Assembly: GCA_029624735.1 (NCBI GenBank) | Contig: JARSSM010000006.1 | Location: 1 to 64,000 of the forward strand | Source of the DNA: Defluviicoccus sp. | GTDB taxonomy: Bacteria > Pseudomonadota > Alphaproteobacteria > Rhodospirillales > Defluviicoccaceae | Direction: 5' to 3' | DNA length: 64,000 bases | Shown here: one piece after another, positions 47,475 through 56,966 of the stretch | How the letters are laid out: the number at the start of each line of letters is the position of its first letter | Numbering within the stretch: position 1 is the first letter of the stretch | Notes under the pieces: model-generated | Databases searched by the model: none | What the model saw: the letters and a program-made list of their open reading frames with translations, nothing else | What the model was told of the DNA's origin: nothing | Made by a program: the position numbers and the translations under genes

Positions 47475-47650
47475 TGCCGGTGCCGTGCTGCGGCGACTCC
47501 CAACCAGCGATCCATTCCGCCTCCCCTCGCCTGTTCGTGGCATTGCATGCCCGAGCGCTCTTGCCGGCGCTCCTCGAACGGCTGAGAACAACGACGATAT
47601 ATCACCCATGCAGGCGGCGACAAGGCGCTCGCGGATCAAGAGGAAGGACC

Positions 47651-48103
47651 ATGCAGCGGGAGTATCCGGAGCGGCCATTGGTCGGCGTCGGTGTCGTCGT
47701 CCGGCGCGGTGATCGCGTCTTGCTGGTGCGGCGGGCCAAGCCGCCGCGGGCAAATGCCTGGAGCCTGCCGGGGGGCCTGCAGAAGCTGGGCGAGACCGTG
47801 TTTGCCGCTGCGGCACGCGAGGTGCGTGAAGAGACCGGCGTGATCGCTGAAGGCTGGCGCCTGATCGCCACTGCCGACCTGATCGAGCATGACGACACCG
47901 GCCGCGTCCGCTACCACTACACCTTGATCGATATTGCGGCGACATGGTGCGCTGGCGAGGCTGTTGCCGGGGACGATGCCTGCGCGGTCGCCTGGGCCGG
48001 CGTCGACGACCTCGCCCGGTTCGAGCTTTGGGACGAGACGCTGCGCGTGATCCGCCTCGCCTTCGCCGCTGCCGGCCCGGACGCACCATCAAGCGGAGTG
48101 TAG
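47651..48103 (+). CDS. NUDIX hydrolase
   Basis: This 150-residue hydrolase has a full Nudix box, GGLQKLGETVFAAAAREV followed by REETGV, matching G-x5-E-x7-REU-x-EE-x-GU. Such enzymes cleave nucleoside diphosphates linked to another moiety. The N-terminal strand GVGVVVRRGDRVLLVRRAK is typical of ADP-ribose/NADH pyrophosphatase-like members, but the substrate is undetermined. The start is ATG 47651 with AGGAAGGA upstream. It is a single gene, divergent from DUF502. Confidence 0.9.
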   Translation: MQREYPERPLVGVGVVVRRGDRVLLVRRAKPPRANAWSLPGGLQKLGETVFAAAAREVREETGVIAEGWRLIATADLIEHDDTGRVRYHYTLIDIAATWCAGEAVAGDDACAVAWAGVDDLARFELWDETLRVIRLAFAAAGPDAPSSGV

Positions 48104-48201
48104 CGCCGCCGGACTGCGCCTTGGCACCCACCATAAGACTTTGATCATGCGCGCAACCCTGCGTATTGTGCGGGCGGAAAAATGGGAGGTTGCAGGCGCG
48201 G

Positions 48202-49116
48202 ATGGACATTTACCTCCCTATTGCCGAAATGGCGGTCAATTTTTTTGTCATTCTCGGCATGGGTGCGCTCGTCGGGTTCTTCTCCGGCCTGTTCGGGGTC
48301 GGCGGTGGCTTCCTGATGACGCCACTCCTGCTGCTGATCGGCGTGCCGTCGCCGGTCGCGGTCGCTAGCCAGGCGAACCAGATCGTGGCGTCGTCGGTTT
48401 CCGGCGTACTTGCCCACTGGCGGCGCGGCAATGTCGATTTCAAGATGGGCCTCGTTCTCCTCGTCGGCGGGCTTGTCGGCTCATCGCTGGGGGTTTGGCT
48501 GTTCACGCTGCTGCGTGGCTTGGGCCATATCGACCTCGTCATCCGCCTGTCGTTTGTCGTCTTCCTCGGCATCGTCGGCCTTCTGATGTTCTTGGAGAGC
48601 GTCAAGGCCCTCCTGAAACGGCGCACCCGTGCGAGCCAGCCACGGCTGCGGCGGGCCTGGATCGACCGGATGCCGCTCAAGATGCGCTTCCGCCGCTCGC
48701 GCCTTTACATCAGCGCGCTGCTTCCGGCCGGCATCGGCTTCCTCGTTGGCGTTTTGACCGCAATCATGGGTGTCGGCGGCGGCTTCATCATGGTGCCGGC
48801 GATGATTTATGTGCTCGGCATGCCGACGTCGGTGGTCATCGGCACATCATTGTTCCAGATCATTTTTGTCAGCGCCAACGTGACCGTGCTGTTGGCGGTG
48901 ACCAACCAGACCGTTGATCTCCTGCTGGCGCTGCTGCTCTTGATGGGTGGCGTCGTCGGCGCGCAGTTCGGCGTCCGCGTCGGCGCCTACCTCAATGGCG
49001 ATCAGTTGCGCGGTCTGCTCGCGGTGATGGTCTTGGGGGTCGCGGCCAAACTGTCCTACGATCTGATCGCGACGCCAGTCGATCTGTATGCGCTGGGAGA
49101 GACCCTGTCACCCTGA
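48202..49116 (+). CDS. TauE/SafE (TSUP) family sulfite/organic acid exporter
   Basis: This 304-residue permease has about eight transmembrane helices in two repeats, each opening with the glycine-rich signature: VGFFSGLFGVGGGFLMTP near residue 25 and GVLTAIMGVGGGFIMVP near 195. TSUP proteins export sulfite, sulfoacetate or related anions. The ATG at 48202 has GGGAGG 12 nt upstream. Translation is coupled to the downstream TIGR02186 gene by a TGATG overlap, the usual partner arrangement in alphaproteobacteria. Confidence 0.92.
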   Translation: MDIYLPIAEMAVNFFVILGMGALVGFFSGLFGVGGGFLMTPLLLLIGVPSPVAVASQANQIVASSVSGVLAHWRRGNVDFKMGLVLLVGGLVGSSLGVWLFTLLRGLGHIDLVIRLSFVVFLGIVGLLMFLESVKALLKRRTRASQPRLRRAWIDRMPLKMRFRRSRLYISALLPAGIGFLVGVLTAIMGVGGGFIMVPAMIYVLGMPTSVVIGTSLFQIIFVSANVTVLLAVTNQTVDLLLALLLLMGGVVGAQFGVRVGAYLNGDQLRGLLAVMVLGVAAKLSYDLIATPVDLYALGETLSP

Positions 49117-49862
49117 TGATCGTCCTGCGCCGCCTGTGCTGCTTGGTGATTCTGCTGGCGATCGTTGCAGTGCCGCGGTCCACGGCTGCCGAGCTGGTGG
49201 CGGCGCTTTCCAACCACCTGGTGGCGATCACGACCGGCTTCACCGGCACCGAGGTGCTGCTGTTTGGCACTACCGGCGGCAGTGGGGACGTGGTGGTGGT
49301 GATCCGCGGCCCCGAGGAACCGCACGTGGTGCGCCGCAAGGGACGCCGCCTCGGCATCTGGCTGAACGAAAAGGAAATGCGCTTTGAGAGCGTTCCTGCC
49401 TTCTACTCCGTGGCGGCGAGCAGTCCGCTCAATGAGTTTCTGCCCGACCGGGTGGCGGCACGCCACCAGATCGGCGTCGAGAACATCCGCCTGATGCCGG
49501 CGCCCGATACCGCGAGCGACGACATCAATGATTTTCGCGCCGCCCTCATTCGCAACAAGCAGAAGATCAACCTTTACCCGACCAAGACCGCAGCCGTGAC
49601 CTTTCTCGGCGGTCGCTTGTTCCGCACCGACATGTACATTCCGGCCAACGCGCCGGTCGGCAACTACACGGTCGGCGTTTACCTCGTGCGCGACGAAGAC
49701 GTCGTCAGTGCCGAAATCACGCCGCTGATCGTGAGCAAGGTCGGGTTCGAGGCGCGCCTTTCCGATTTTGCGAAACGGTTCTCCTTCGCCTATGGCATCC
49801 TTGCCATCTTGATTGCGACGGTGGCAGGATGGCTGGCCAATCTTGTTTTCCGCAGGGGTTGA
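49116..49862 (+). CDS. TIGR02186-family exported membrane protein
   Basis: This 248-residue protein has a signal peptide (MIVLRRLCCLVILL to STAAE), a large periplasmic beta-rich region (VAITTGFTGTEVLLFG, RTDMYIPANAPVGNYTVGVY) and a single C-terminal membrane anchor (YGILAILIATVAGWLANLVF). This organisation matches TIGR02186, a family almost always next to a TSUP exporter. A role as its periplasmic partner is inferred from linkage. It overlaps the exporter by one base and precedes the Usp gene by 3 nt. Confidence 0.88.
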   Translation: MIVLRRLCCLVILLAIVAVPRSTAAELVAALSNHLVAITTGFTGTEVLLFGTTGGSGDVVVVIRGPEEPHVVRRKGRRLGIWLNEKEMRFESVPAFYSVAASSPLNEFLPDRVAARHQIGVENIRLMPAPDTASDDINDFRAALIRNKQKINLYPTKTAAVTFLGGRLFRTDMYIPANAPVGNYTVGVYLVRDEDVVSAEITPLIVSKVGFEARLSDFAKRFSFAYGILAILIATVAGWLANLVFRRG

Positions 49863-49865
49863 CGC

Positions 49866-50378
49866 GTGGTCGTTCAGCCAGAGGAAGCAGAGTCCGTTGC
49901 ACAGACGGACGGCGTGCCCGACCGTCGGACCTTCCTGTGCGTGGTCGACGAAACGGCAGAGCTGCATCAGGCACTCCGCTTCGCCTGCGGTCGCGCGCGC
50001 AAGACCGGCGGCCGCGTCGCCCTCTTGTATGTCATCGAACCGGTCGAGTTTCAGCACTGGATGGCCGTCGGCCACCTGATGGCCGAGGAGCGGCGCGAGC
50101 AGGCTGAGGAGATGCTGCAGGTCGTCTCATCGGTGGTGCAGAAGCTGTCCGGGGCGACACCCGTCGTCTACATCCGCGAAGGCACCGTGAACGAGCAACT
50201 GCTAACGCTGCTCGCAAGCGAAGAACCGATCTCCGTTCTCGTGCTCGGTGTTTCGGCCGGTTCCGAAGGGCCGGGCCAGGTCCTGAGCTACGTGCTGAAG
50301 CGCCTTGGCAAGGTCAAGGTGCCGGTGACGATCGTGCCGGGCAATCTCAGCGACGCCGAAATCGACGCCATTACGTGA
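49866..50378 (+). CDS. Single-domain universal stress protein
   Basis: This 170-residue UspA-type protein has a first strand FLCVVDETAELHQALRFAC and a C-terminal strand VKVPVTIVPGN. The nucleotide loop region is LGVSAGSEGPGQVLSY. An extended N terminus of about 20 residues is unstructured. The GTG start lies 3 nt after the TIGR02186 gene, so the exporter, its partner and this stress protein form one operon. It is convergent with rpe (16 nt apart). Confidence 0.87.
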   Translation: MVVQPEEAESVAQTDGVPDRRTFLCVVDETAELHQALRFACGRARKTGGRVALLYVIEPVEFQHWMAVGHLMAEERREQAEEMLQVVSSVVQKLSGATPVVYIREGTVNEQLLTLLASEEPISVLVLGVSAGSEGPGQVLSYVLKRLGKVKVPVTIVPGNLSDAEIDAIT

Positions 50379-50394
50379 GCGATGCGGCCGCCGG

Positions 50395-51078
50395 TCAGCC
50401 CCCGGCGCTCGCGGTTTCACCGCGGATGGCGGCGATCGCCGCCGCATAGTCGCTGGTGAGGAACACCGCGCTGCCCGCGACGAGAACGTTCGCGCCGGCG
50501 GCGATGACTTGCGGCGCGGTTTCCGCATTGATGCCGCCGTCGACCTCGAGCTCGATCGGCGCAGCGCCGATCATCTGGCGCAGGCGGCGGATCTTCTCCA
50601 GCTGCGCCGGGATGAAGCGCTGGCCGCCGAAGCCCGGATTGACCGACATCACCAGAATCAGGTCGAGCCGGTGCAGGAGGTGCTCGATCGTGGTTTCCGG
50701 CGTCGCCGGATTGAGCGAGACGCCCGCCTTCTTGCCCAAGTCGCGGATCGCTTGCAGGCTGCGGTCGAGGTGGCGGTCCGCTTCGGCATGGACCGTGATG
50801 ATGTCGGCGCCGGCCTCAGCGTAGGCCTGCAGGTAGGGTTGCGCCGGATCGATCATCAGGTGGACATCAAGCGGCTTCCGCGTGCATGGCCGGATCGCGC
50901 GGATGACCAGCGGGCCGATGGTCAGGTTAGGGACAAAGTGCCCATCCATCACATCGACGTGGATGTAGTCGCCGCCCGCCTTGTCAACCGCTGCCACCTC
51001 CTCGCCCAAGCGGGCAAAATCGGCGGACAGAATCGAGGGCGCGATCTTGATCGGCCGCTGGCCAACGACAGCGCTCAC
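50395..51078 (-). CDS. rpe: Ribulose-phosphate 3-epimerase
   Basis: This 227-residue TIM-barrel enzyme interconverts ribulose 5-P and xylulose 5-P. Metal and catalytic motifs are [29 protein letters not shown] and EVDGGI. The GTG start at 51078 overlaps the fba stop (GTGA). It is the last gene of prk-tkt-fba-rpe, supplying the ribulose 5-P that phosphoribulokinase uses. Confidence 0.95.
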   Translation of the reverse strand: MSAVVGQRPIKIAPSILSADFARLGEEVAAVDKAGGDYIHVDVMDGHFVPNLTIGPLVIRAIRPCTRKPLDVHLMIDPAQPYLQAYAEAGADIITVHAEADRHLDRSLQAIRDLGKKAGVSLNPATPETTIEHLLHRLDLILVMSVNPGFGGQRFIPAQLEKIRRLRQMIGAAPIELEVDGGINAETAPQVIAAGANVLVAGSAVFLTSDYAAAIAAIRGETASAGG

Positions 51079-52085
51079 GCGGCTTCTCCGCTATAGGCGC
51101 CGGCGATGGCGGCGCTGTTCAGGCGCGCGCGCTTCAGGAGAAGTTCCTGCGCCGCCGCTGCATTCTCTGCCACGCCGCGCCATGCTGCGAGCGCCGGTTC
51201 CTGCAGCGCCCGGCCGAAGGAGAAGCTGAGCGGCCACGGATGCGGGCCGAAGCGGGCGTTCATCATATTGAGGCGCGTGGTCGCCTCTTCACTCCCTTGT
51301 CCGCCGGACAGGAATGCGATGCCCGGTACCGCCGGCGGCACGACACGCATGAGGCAGCGCAGCGTCCGCTCGGCGACTTCCGTTACGCCGGCCTGACGCA
51401 GGCACTCCTTGCCGGAGACAACCATGTTCGGCTTCAACACGATGCCCTCGATCTCGACCCGCTGTGCAGCCAGCGCGGCGAAAACGCACCGCAAAGTGGC
51501 AGTCGTCACATCCTCGCAGGTCTCGATGTCGTGGCCGCCGTCCATGAGCACTTCCGGCTCCACAATCGGGACCAGCCCCGCCTCCTGGCACAAGGCGGCG
51601 TAGCGGGCCAGCGCGTGTGCGTTGGCGGCAAGGCACGCTTCTGAGGGCAGTTCGGCCCCGATCGTAATCACCGCCCGCCACTTGGCGAACTGCGCGCCGA
51701 GCGCGACATACTCGGCCAGCCGCTCGCGCAGGCCATCCAGGCCTTCGGTCACCAGTTCGCCCGGGCAGCCGGCAAGCGGCTTGGCGCCGGTGTCGACCTT
51801 GATGCCGACGAGGAGGTGCTGGTGCTCCAGGAGCTTGACGAACGGCGTGCCGTCCGGTGCGCTCTGGCGGATGGTCTCGTCATAAAGGATCACACCGCTG
51901 ATGTAGCGGCTGAGGCCGGGCGTCGAGAACAGAAGGTGGCGGTAGGCGCGCCGCGTCTCTGTGGTCGAGACGACGCCAGTCGCTGCGAGCCGGCGGCCGA
52001 TCGTGGCGGTGCTTTCATCGGCCGCGAGGATGCCCTTGTGGTGCCCGACCAGCGCCTGCGCCGTTTGATCCAGTGCGACCCGCAT
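51075..52085 (-). CDS. fba: Class I fructose-bisphosphate aldolase
   Basis: This 336-residue aldolase is of the eukaryote-like Schiff-base class. [14 protein letters not shown] at the N terminus, [27 protein letters not shown] and IVLKPNMVV (catalytic lysine) are all present. It condenses DHAP with glyceraldehyde 3-P or, in the Calvin cycle, erythrose 4-P. The gene is 20 nt after tkt and coupled to rpe, consistent with a reductive pentose phosphate operon. Confidence 0.95.
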   Translation of the reverse strand: MRVALDQTAQALVGHHKGILAADESTATIGRRLAATGVVSTTETRRAYRHLLFSTPGLSRYISGVILYDETIRQSAPDGTPFVKLLEHQHLLVGIKVDTGAKPLAGCPGELVTEGLDGLRERLAEYVALGAQFAKWRAVITIGAELPSEACLAANAHALARYAALCQEAGLVPIVEPEVLMDGGHDIETCEDVTTATLRCVFAALAAQRVEIEGIVLKPNMVVSGKECLRQAGVTEVAERTLRCLMRVVPPAVPGIAFLSGGQGSEEATTRLNMMNARFGPHPWPLSFSFGRALQEPALAAWRGVAENAAAAQELLLKRARLNSAAIAGAYSGEAA

Positions 52086-52105
52086 CGCCCTCCTCCGAAA
52101 GCGCG

Positions 52106-54235
52106 CTACCCGACGACGTCGATCCCGATCCGTTTGTCACGCGGGCGCAGCAGGTGGGCACGCCTGGCCAGCGCCGCCCGCGTTTGATTGAACACGTTCT
52201 CGGCCGTGATGCCGAAGTGGCTGAACAGGATGTGGCCCGGCGCCGACCGGCCGAAACCCTTCAAGCCGACAAAGACGCCGTTTTCGCCGATGTAGCGGTC
52301 CCATCCCGGCGAGATTGCCGCCTCGACCGCGACCCGCACGCAGGACGGCCAATTGGGACCCAGCACCTCGCGTCGGTACTTCTCCGGCTGGATGTCGAAC
52401 AGCTCCCAGCACGGCATGGAAACGACCGCAGTCGGCACTCCTTGCGACTGCAGGAGCGTCCGCGCCGCAACGGCGATGTGAACCTCCGAGCCGGTCGCGA
52501 ACAGCGTCACCTGTCGGTCGCCGCCCTCCGCCTCACGCAGCACGTAGGCGCCGCGCGCGCTCAAGTTCACGCTCTCGTGCTCGGTGCGGACGGCCGGCAG
52601 CGCCTGGCGGCTGAGGACGAGGCAGGACGGCATGTCCGACTCGGTGATCGCGATCACCCAGCACTCGAACGTCTCAACCGCATCGGCCGGGCGGAAAACG
52701 AGCATATTGGGCATCACCCGCAGGCTCGCCAGCGTCTCCGAGGGATGATGCGTCGGGCCATCCTCGCCGACACCGATCGAGTCATGCGTCAGGACGTAGA
52801 TGACCCGCTGGCGGGTCAGTGCTGACATCCGCATCGCCCCGCGCATGTAGTCGGCAAAGACGAGGAAGGTGCCGCCGTAGGGAATGAAGCCGCCGTGCAG
52901 GGCGAGGCCGTTCATGATCGCGCCCATCGCGTGCTCGCGCACGCCATAGTGAATGTAGCGGCCGCTATAGTCGGAGGGTTTGATGTCCGCCGTGCTGCGC
53001 GTCTTGGTGAAGACAGACTCGGTCAGGTCGGCAGAGCCGCCGATCATCTCCGGGAAGGTGGCGGTGAGAATCTCAAGTGCCTCGCCCGATGCCTTGCGGG
53101 TCGGCCAGGACGGCCGCTCCGTGGCGAGCTTGCGCTTGAACTCGCTGAGCGGCGCCTGCCATCCGGGTGCCAGCTTGCCGCGGCTGGTGCGGTTGAATTC
53201 AGCCTGCTTGGCCGGCGGCAGGGCGGCGAAGCGCTGCTCCCACGCTTGGCGGGCGGGCACGCTGCGTTGCGCCACCGTGCGCCACGCTGCCAGGATGTGA
53301 TCCGGGATGACGAACGGCGGGTGCGGCCAGTTGAGCGTGCGGCGGACGCCCGCCACCTCTTCCTCGCCCAGCGGAGCGCCATGGGTTGCCTCGGTGCCGG
53401 CCTTGGTCGGCGCGCCCTTGCCGATGATGGTGCGGCAATCGATCAACGATGGCTTGTCCGATACCCGCGCCTTGGCGATCGCTGCGGCGACGGCATCCGG
53501 ATCATCGCCGTCGACGACCTCGGCATCCCAGCCGCAGGCCTCAAAGCGGGCGAGCTGGTTCTCATGCGTCGAGAGTGAAGTCGGCCCGTCGATCGAAATC
53601 CGGTTGTCGTCCCAAAAGACGATCAGCTTGTTGAGTTTGAGGAAGCCTGCCAGCGAAATGGCCTCGTGGCCCAGGCCTTCCATCAGGCAGCCGTCGCCGA
53701 CCACGCAGTAGGTGTAGTGATCGACGATATCATCACCCCAGCGGACGTTGCGCAGCCGTTCGGCGAGCGCCATGCCGACGGCATTGCCGAGACCCTGGGC
53801 GAGTGGCCCGGTCGTCGTTTCGATGCCGTGCTGCGGTTCATATTCCGGATGTCCCGGCGTGTTCGAGCCAAGCTGGCGGAACCGCTTGATCTCCTCGATC
53901 GTGATCGCCTCGTACCCGCACAGGTAAAGGAGCGAATACAGGAGCATCGAGCCATGGCCGGCCGAAAGGATAAACCGGTCGCGGTCTTCCCACGTCGGTA
54001 CGGACGGATCGAACTTGAGGAAGCGCGTCCACAGCACGGTCGCTACGGTTGCCATCCCCATCGGCATCCCGGGATGACCGGATTTGGCGCGCTGAACGGC
54101 GTCGGCCGCCAGCATGCGGATGGCGTTGACCATCTCCTCGTGGCTAGCGACGGGCTCAACATCCACCGGCGGCGACGAATCCTGCCGTGCAACGGGTCGT
54201 GCAGCGGTCATCGAACAGGCATCCTCAGACGGCAT
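52106..54235 (-). CDS. tkt: Transketolase
   Basis: This enzyme of about 709 residues transfers two-carbon units using thiamine diphosphate. The TPP motif is VVGDGCLMEGLGHEA with the following NKLIVFWDDN. Other family segments are KSGHPGMPMGMA, GPLAQGLGNAVGMAL and VREHAMGAIMNG. Start options are GTG 54241, ATG 54235 (behind AGGTGA) and ATG 54211. The first two lie inside the 3' end of prk, implying coupling. It serves the Calvin cycle or the pentose phosphate pathway. Confidence 0.96.
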   Translation of the reverse strand: MPSEDACSMTAARPVARQDSSPPVDVEPVASHEEMVNAIRMLAADAVQRAKSGHPGMPMGMATVATVLWTRFLKFDPSVPTWEDRDRFILSAGHGSMLLYSLLYLCGYEAITIEEIKRFRQLGSNTPGHPEYEPQHGIETTTGPLAQGLGNAVGMALAERLRNVRWGDDIVDHYTYCVVGDGCLMEGLGHEAISLAGFLKLNKLIVFWDDNRISIDGPTSLSTHENQLARFEACGWDAEVVDGDDPDAVAAAIAKARVSDKPSLIDCRTIIGKGAPTKAGTEATHGAPLGEEEVAGVRRTLNWPHPPFVIPDHILAAWRTVAQRSVPARQAWEQRFAALPPAKQAEFNRTSRGKLAPGWQAPLSEFKRKLATERPSWPTRKASGEALEILTATFPEMIGGSADLTESVFTKTRSTADIKPSDYSGRYIHYGVREHAMGAIMNGLALHGGFIPYGGTFLVFADYMRGAMRMSALTRQRVIYVLTHDSIGVGEDGPTHHPSETLASLRVMPNMLVFRPADAVETFECWVIAITESDMPSCLVLSRQALPAVRTEHESVNLSARGAYVLREAEGGDRQVTLFATGSEVHIAVAARTLLQSQGVPTAVVSMPCWELFDIQPEKYRREVLGPNWPSCVRVAVEAAISPGWDRYIGENGVFVGLKGFGRSAPGHILFSHFGITAENVFNQTRAALARRAHLLRPRDKRIGIDVVG

Positions 54236-55163
54236 TTTCACCTAGGGCCGCATTCAGCAGATAATGCGTCGCAACGAGCTGTGACAGCGCCAGCGAATGG
54301 CTATGCCGCGCGCTGCCCTTCGCATCGACAAATTGGCCGATTGCCTCCGGGCGGGCGTCGCCGTTCGGCAGCAGGCTCCAGAGATAGGCCTCCATCTCTT
54401 CGGAGCGCTCGCCGTCGGCGGTGCCCGAAATCAAGAGCGCATCGACCGGGCGGCCGTCGATGTCGCGCGCCAGTTCGAGGTCGAAGCCCTTGTCGGCTCC
54501 TACCTCAAGAAGCGGCGCCAGATCGAGATAGGGCAGCGTCGGCCGCAGGATGTGGCGCACGTTGAGGCGCGCGCCGCTTTCCTCCGGCGCCTCGTCGGGT
54601 GGGTAGAAGCCTACGATCATGTCGGCATACGCTCGCTGCGGCGCGATATGCAGCGCGCTGTCGCGGTTGAGCAGCGGCAGCGAGGCGGCAAACTCGGCGG
54701 CGGTGTAGCCGCCCGCGCCGGTGTCGCGCTGGTACTTCCAGCGGATGCGCAACTCTTCCTGCGGCTCCATGTAGAACTTGACGTCGAAGCAATCGCGTAA
54801 GCGCGGTGTTGCGTAACCGAGCAGACCCTCCAAGACGATGAAGTCCTTCGGCACCACATATTCGGGCGGCTCCAGCCGGCCGCCGTGATGATTATAGACC
54901 GGCTTCAGGATGGGCTGGCCGTCGCGCAGGAGATCGACGTGCTGCTCCAGGATATCGACGTAATTGCACGCCGGGTCGTGCGGCGTGATGTCCATGCCGG
55001 CCCGGTCCGCGCGGCTGTAGCGGTGGTAGTCGTCAATGCAGATGCTGGCGGTGCGCTCGGGTCCCAGCACGTGCACCAGCCCGGCGGCGAAGGTGGTCTT
55101 GCCGGCACCGGAGTCGCCGACGATGCCAATGATGACCGGCTTTTTTTGATTTGTCAGTGCCAT
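54225..55163 (-). CDS. prk: Phosphoribulokinase, cyanobacterial/plant-like class
   Basis: This 312-residue enzyme makes ribulose 1,5-bisphosphate from ribulose 5-P and ATP. The P-loop is VGDSGAGKTT (residues 15-24) and the substrate region is CIDDYHRYSRADR (from C42). KPVYNHHGG and VLEGLLGY follow. The segment order resembles the cyanobacterial/plant class and not the short proteobacterial CbbP. The two redox cysteines of plants are half present: C42 aligns with Cys55 but the P-loop Cys16 is Ala20, so light/thioredoxin control by that pair is not possible. It leads prk-tkt-fba-rpe. No RuBisCO gene is in the window. Confidence 0.9.
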   Translation of the reverse strand: MALTNQKKPVIIGIVGDSGAGKTTFAAGLVHVLGPERTASICIDDYHRYSRADRAGMDITPHDPACNYVDILEQHVDLLRDGQPILKPVYNHHGGRLEPPEYVVPKDFIVLEGLLGYATPRLRDCFDVKFYMEPQEELRIRWKYQRDTGAGGYTAAEFAASLPLLNRDSALHIAPQRAYADMIVGFYPPDEAPEESGARLNVRHILRPTLPYLDLAPLLEVGADKGFDLELARDIDGRPVDALLISGTADGERSEEMEAYLWSLLPNGDARPEAIGQFVDAKGSARHSHSLALSQLVATHYLLNAALGENAV

Positions 55164-55300
55164 GCCCTTTAACGCCGGAGATCGGACGTCTGCCTTTCGC
55201 TTGCGCCATCCCGCTCGGCGCGCCCATCGCCGGGGACTGATCGGGCGCAACGACGGGGCCGGATCTTGCCCCCGCGCACGGCCACGCGCGCGCGTGCCGC

Positions 55301-55379
55301 TGGGGCGAGAGATGGGATTCGAACCCACGACACCCGGGACCACAACCCGGTGCTCTGGACCAGCTGAGCTACTCCCGCC
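55301..55379 (-). tRNA. tRNA-His (GTG anticodon)
   Basis: The 79-nt gene on the minus strand folds as a full cloverleaf. The acceptor is GCGGGAG/CTCTCGC with one G-U, the D-stem region is TAGCTCAG, the anticodon loop is TTGTGGT (anticodon GTG) and the T-loop is TTCGAAT. The extra 5' G(-1) typical of tRNA-His is encoded and faces C73, and the 3' CCA is encoded. Confidence 0.95.
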
Positions 55380-55418
55380 ACAAAGTGCGGGTGATGTAGC
55401 CCCCGCCTGCCCGCGCCG

Positions 55419-56582
55419 TCAAGCACGGCCGAAGTATCGGCCCAGCCGGCGGCTGGCTTCATCGAGAACTTCGTCGCGTTTGCAGAAGCAGAAACGCGCA
55501 AAACCGGCGGGCGGCGTATCGGCATAGAAGGCACTGACCGGAACCGCGGCGACGCCCGCCGCTTCAGTGATCGTGCGGCAGAAGGCTTCATCTGTGCCGT
55601 TGAAGCCGGCCGCGCCCACATCAACGGTGAGGAAATAAGTGCCCTGCGTTGGCAAAACGGGAAGGCCTGCGGCCTCCAAGCCCCGGCTCAAGCGATCGCG
55701 CTTGGCTTCGAGCGCGCGCGCAAGCCCGCTGAAGTAACTGTCGTCGAGGCCGAGGCCGGTGGCGACTGCGATCTGCAGCGCCGGCACGGTGGTAAATGTG
55801 GTGAACTGGTGGGCCTTGGCGATTGCACTCAACAGCGGCGGCGGCGCCGTGATCATGCCGACCTTCCAGCCGGTGAGCGAAAAGGTCTTGCCGGCGGACC
55901 CAATACGCACGCAACGCTCGCGCATGCCGGGCAGCGTCATCAGCGGGATGTGCCGGAGGCCTTCGAAAACGAGGTGCTCATAGACCTCATCGCAGACGAC
56001 GTAAGCGTCCCAGCGCTGCGCGAGTTCGGCGATGAAGCGCAGTTCGTCGGCAGAGAACACCTTGCCGGAGGGATTGTTGGGGCTGTTAAGCACAAGAAGC
56101 TTGGTGCGTGGCGAAAACGCAGCCTCCAGCGCTGCGACCGGCAACGCCCAGTCAGGCGGCGTCATGCGTACCAGGCGCGGCACGCCACCCGCGCGCAAAA
56201 CCAGCGGCAGGTAGGCGTCGTAGAGCGGCTCGATTAGCACGACCTCGTCGCCCGGCTCGATCAGGCCGAAGAAGCAGTCGGCTAGCGCTTCGGTGGCGCC
56301 CGACGTCACCAGCACTTCGGTCTGCCAGTCGACGGCGAGGTCGTAGAAGCGCTGCGCGTGCTGGGCGACCGCTTGGCGGAGGATAGGGAGGCCCGCCATC
56401 GGCGGATACTGGTTTGGGCCGGCAAGGATCGCTTCGGCTGCCGCGCGGCGGACCGGTTCGGGCCCGTCCTCGTCCGGAAAGCCCTGGCCCAGGTTGATCG
56501 CGCCGTGCTCGACGGCAAGCGCGCTCATGACGGTAAAGATGGTGGTCCCGAACGAGCCCAGCGCGGCGTTGGTGGCTTTCAT
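55419..56582 (-). CDS. PLP-dependent class I/II aminotransferase
   Basis: This 387-residue fold-type I aminotransferase starts with ATG 56582. PLP contacts include VTSGATEALADCFFGL, LLVLNSPNNPSGKVFS (Asn), VVCDEVYEHLVF (Asp, Tyr), SAGKTFSLTGWKVG (Schiff-base lysine) and the C-terminal arginine in FARFCFCKRDEV. It is most like YbdL/kynurenine-type methionine or aromatic aminotransferases. The amino donor is not determined. It lies 39 nt after tRNA-His on the same strand orientation. Confidence 0.92.
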   Translation of the reverse strand: MKATNAALGSFGTTIFTVMSALAVEHGAINLGQGFPDEDGPEPVRRAAAEAILAGPNQYPPMAGLPILRQAVAQHAQRFYDLAVDWQTEVLVTSGATEALADCFFGLIEPGDEVVLIEPLYDAYLPLVLRAGGVPRLVRMTPPDWALPVAALEAAFSPRTKLLVLNSPNNPSGKVFSADELRFIAELAQRWDAYVVCDEVYEHLVFEGLRHIPLMTLPGMRERCVRIGSAGKTFSLTGWKVGMITAPPPLLSAIAKAHQFTTFTTVPALQIAVATGLGLDDSYFSGLARALEAKRDRLSRGLEAAGLPVLPTQGTYFLTVDVGAAGFNGTDEAFCRTITEAAGVAAVPVSAFYADTPPAGFARFCFCKRDEVLDEASRRLGRYFGRA

Positions 56583-56762
56583 GCGGACGGTTTCCCCGAA
56601 TGGCGAGACGCGGGCGCAATCCTAGCCGCCCGGCCGCCGGACGCAATCGGCACGGAGAACGGCCCGGCGCGAAGGTCAAATCATCTGGATTTTTTCCGCA
56701 GCGATTGCACTCGAATCTTGCTACGCTTGGGCGAACTCACGCACACGGAGTTTCGAAAAAGC

Positions 56763-56966
56763 TTGCCGCCGAAGGTACGTGATCTGATAGCGGAATTGGA
56801 AAAGGCTGGCTTTGTCAATCGCGGCGGCAAGGGCAGCCACCGCAACTTCGTCCATTAACGTTGCAGCCGGCCAATCACCGTCTCGGGTGGTCTTGGCGAT
56901 GACGCAAAGCATTATCAGATCCGTGCAGTACGCCAAGCCGTTCGGGAGAGCGCGAATGAAGGATAG
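56763..56966 (+). pseudogene. hicA: hicA toxin gene interrupted by an in-frame TAA
   Basis: The frame reads as a HicA mRNA interferase: VRDLIAELEKAGF, then GGKGSHRNFVH with the catalytic His. A TAA at 56856-56858 interrupts it, and the same frame then continues with PITVSGGLGDDAKHYQIRAV to a TAG at 56964-56966. Without the stop, the length and order match HicA. The TAA replaces what is usually a proline codon after FVH, so this is a nonsense mutation and not a frameshift. The 3' end overlaps the hicB start by 11 nt as in functional hicAB pairs. The start is probably TTG 56763, with GGAG upstream. Loss of the toxin is likely. Confidence 0.75.
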
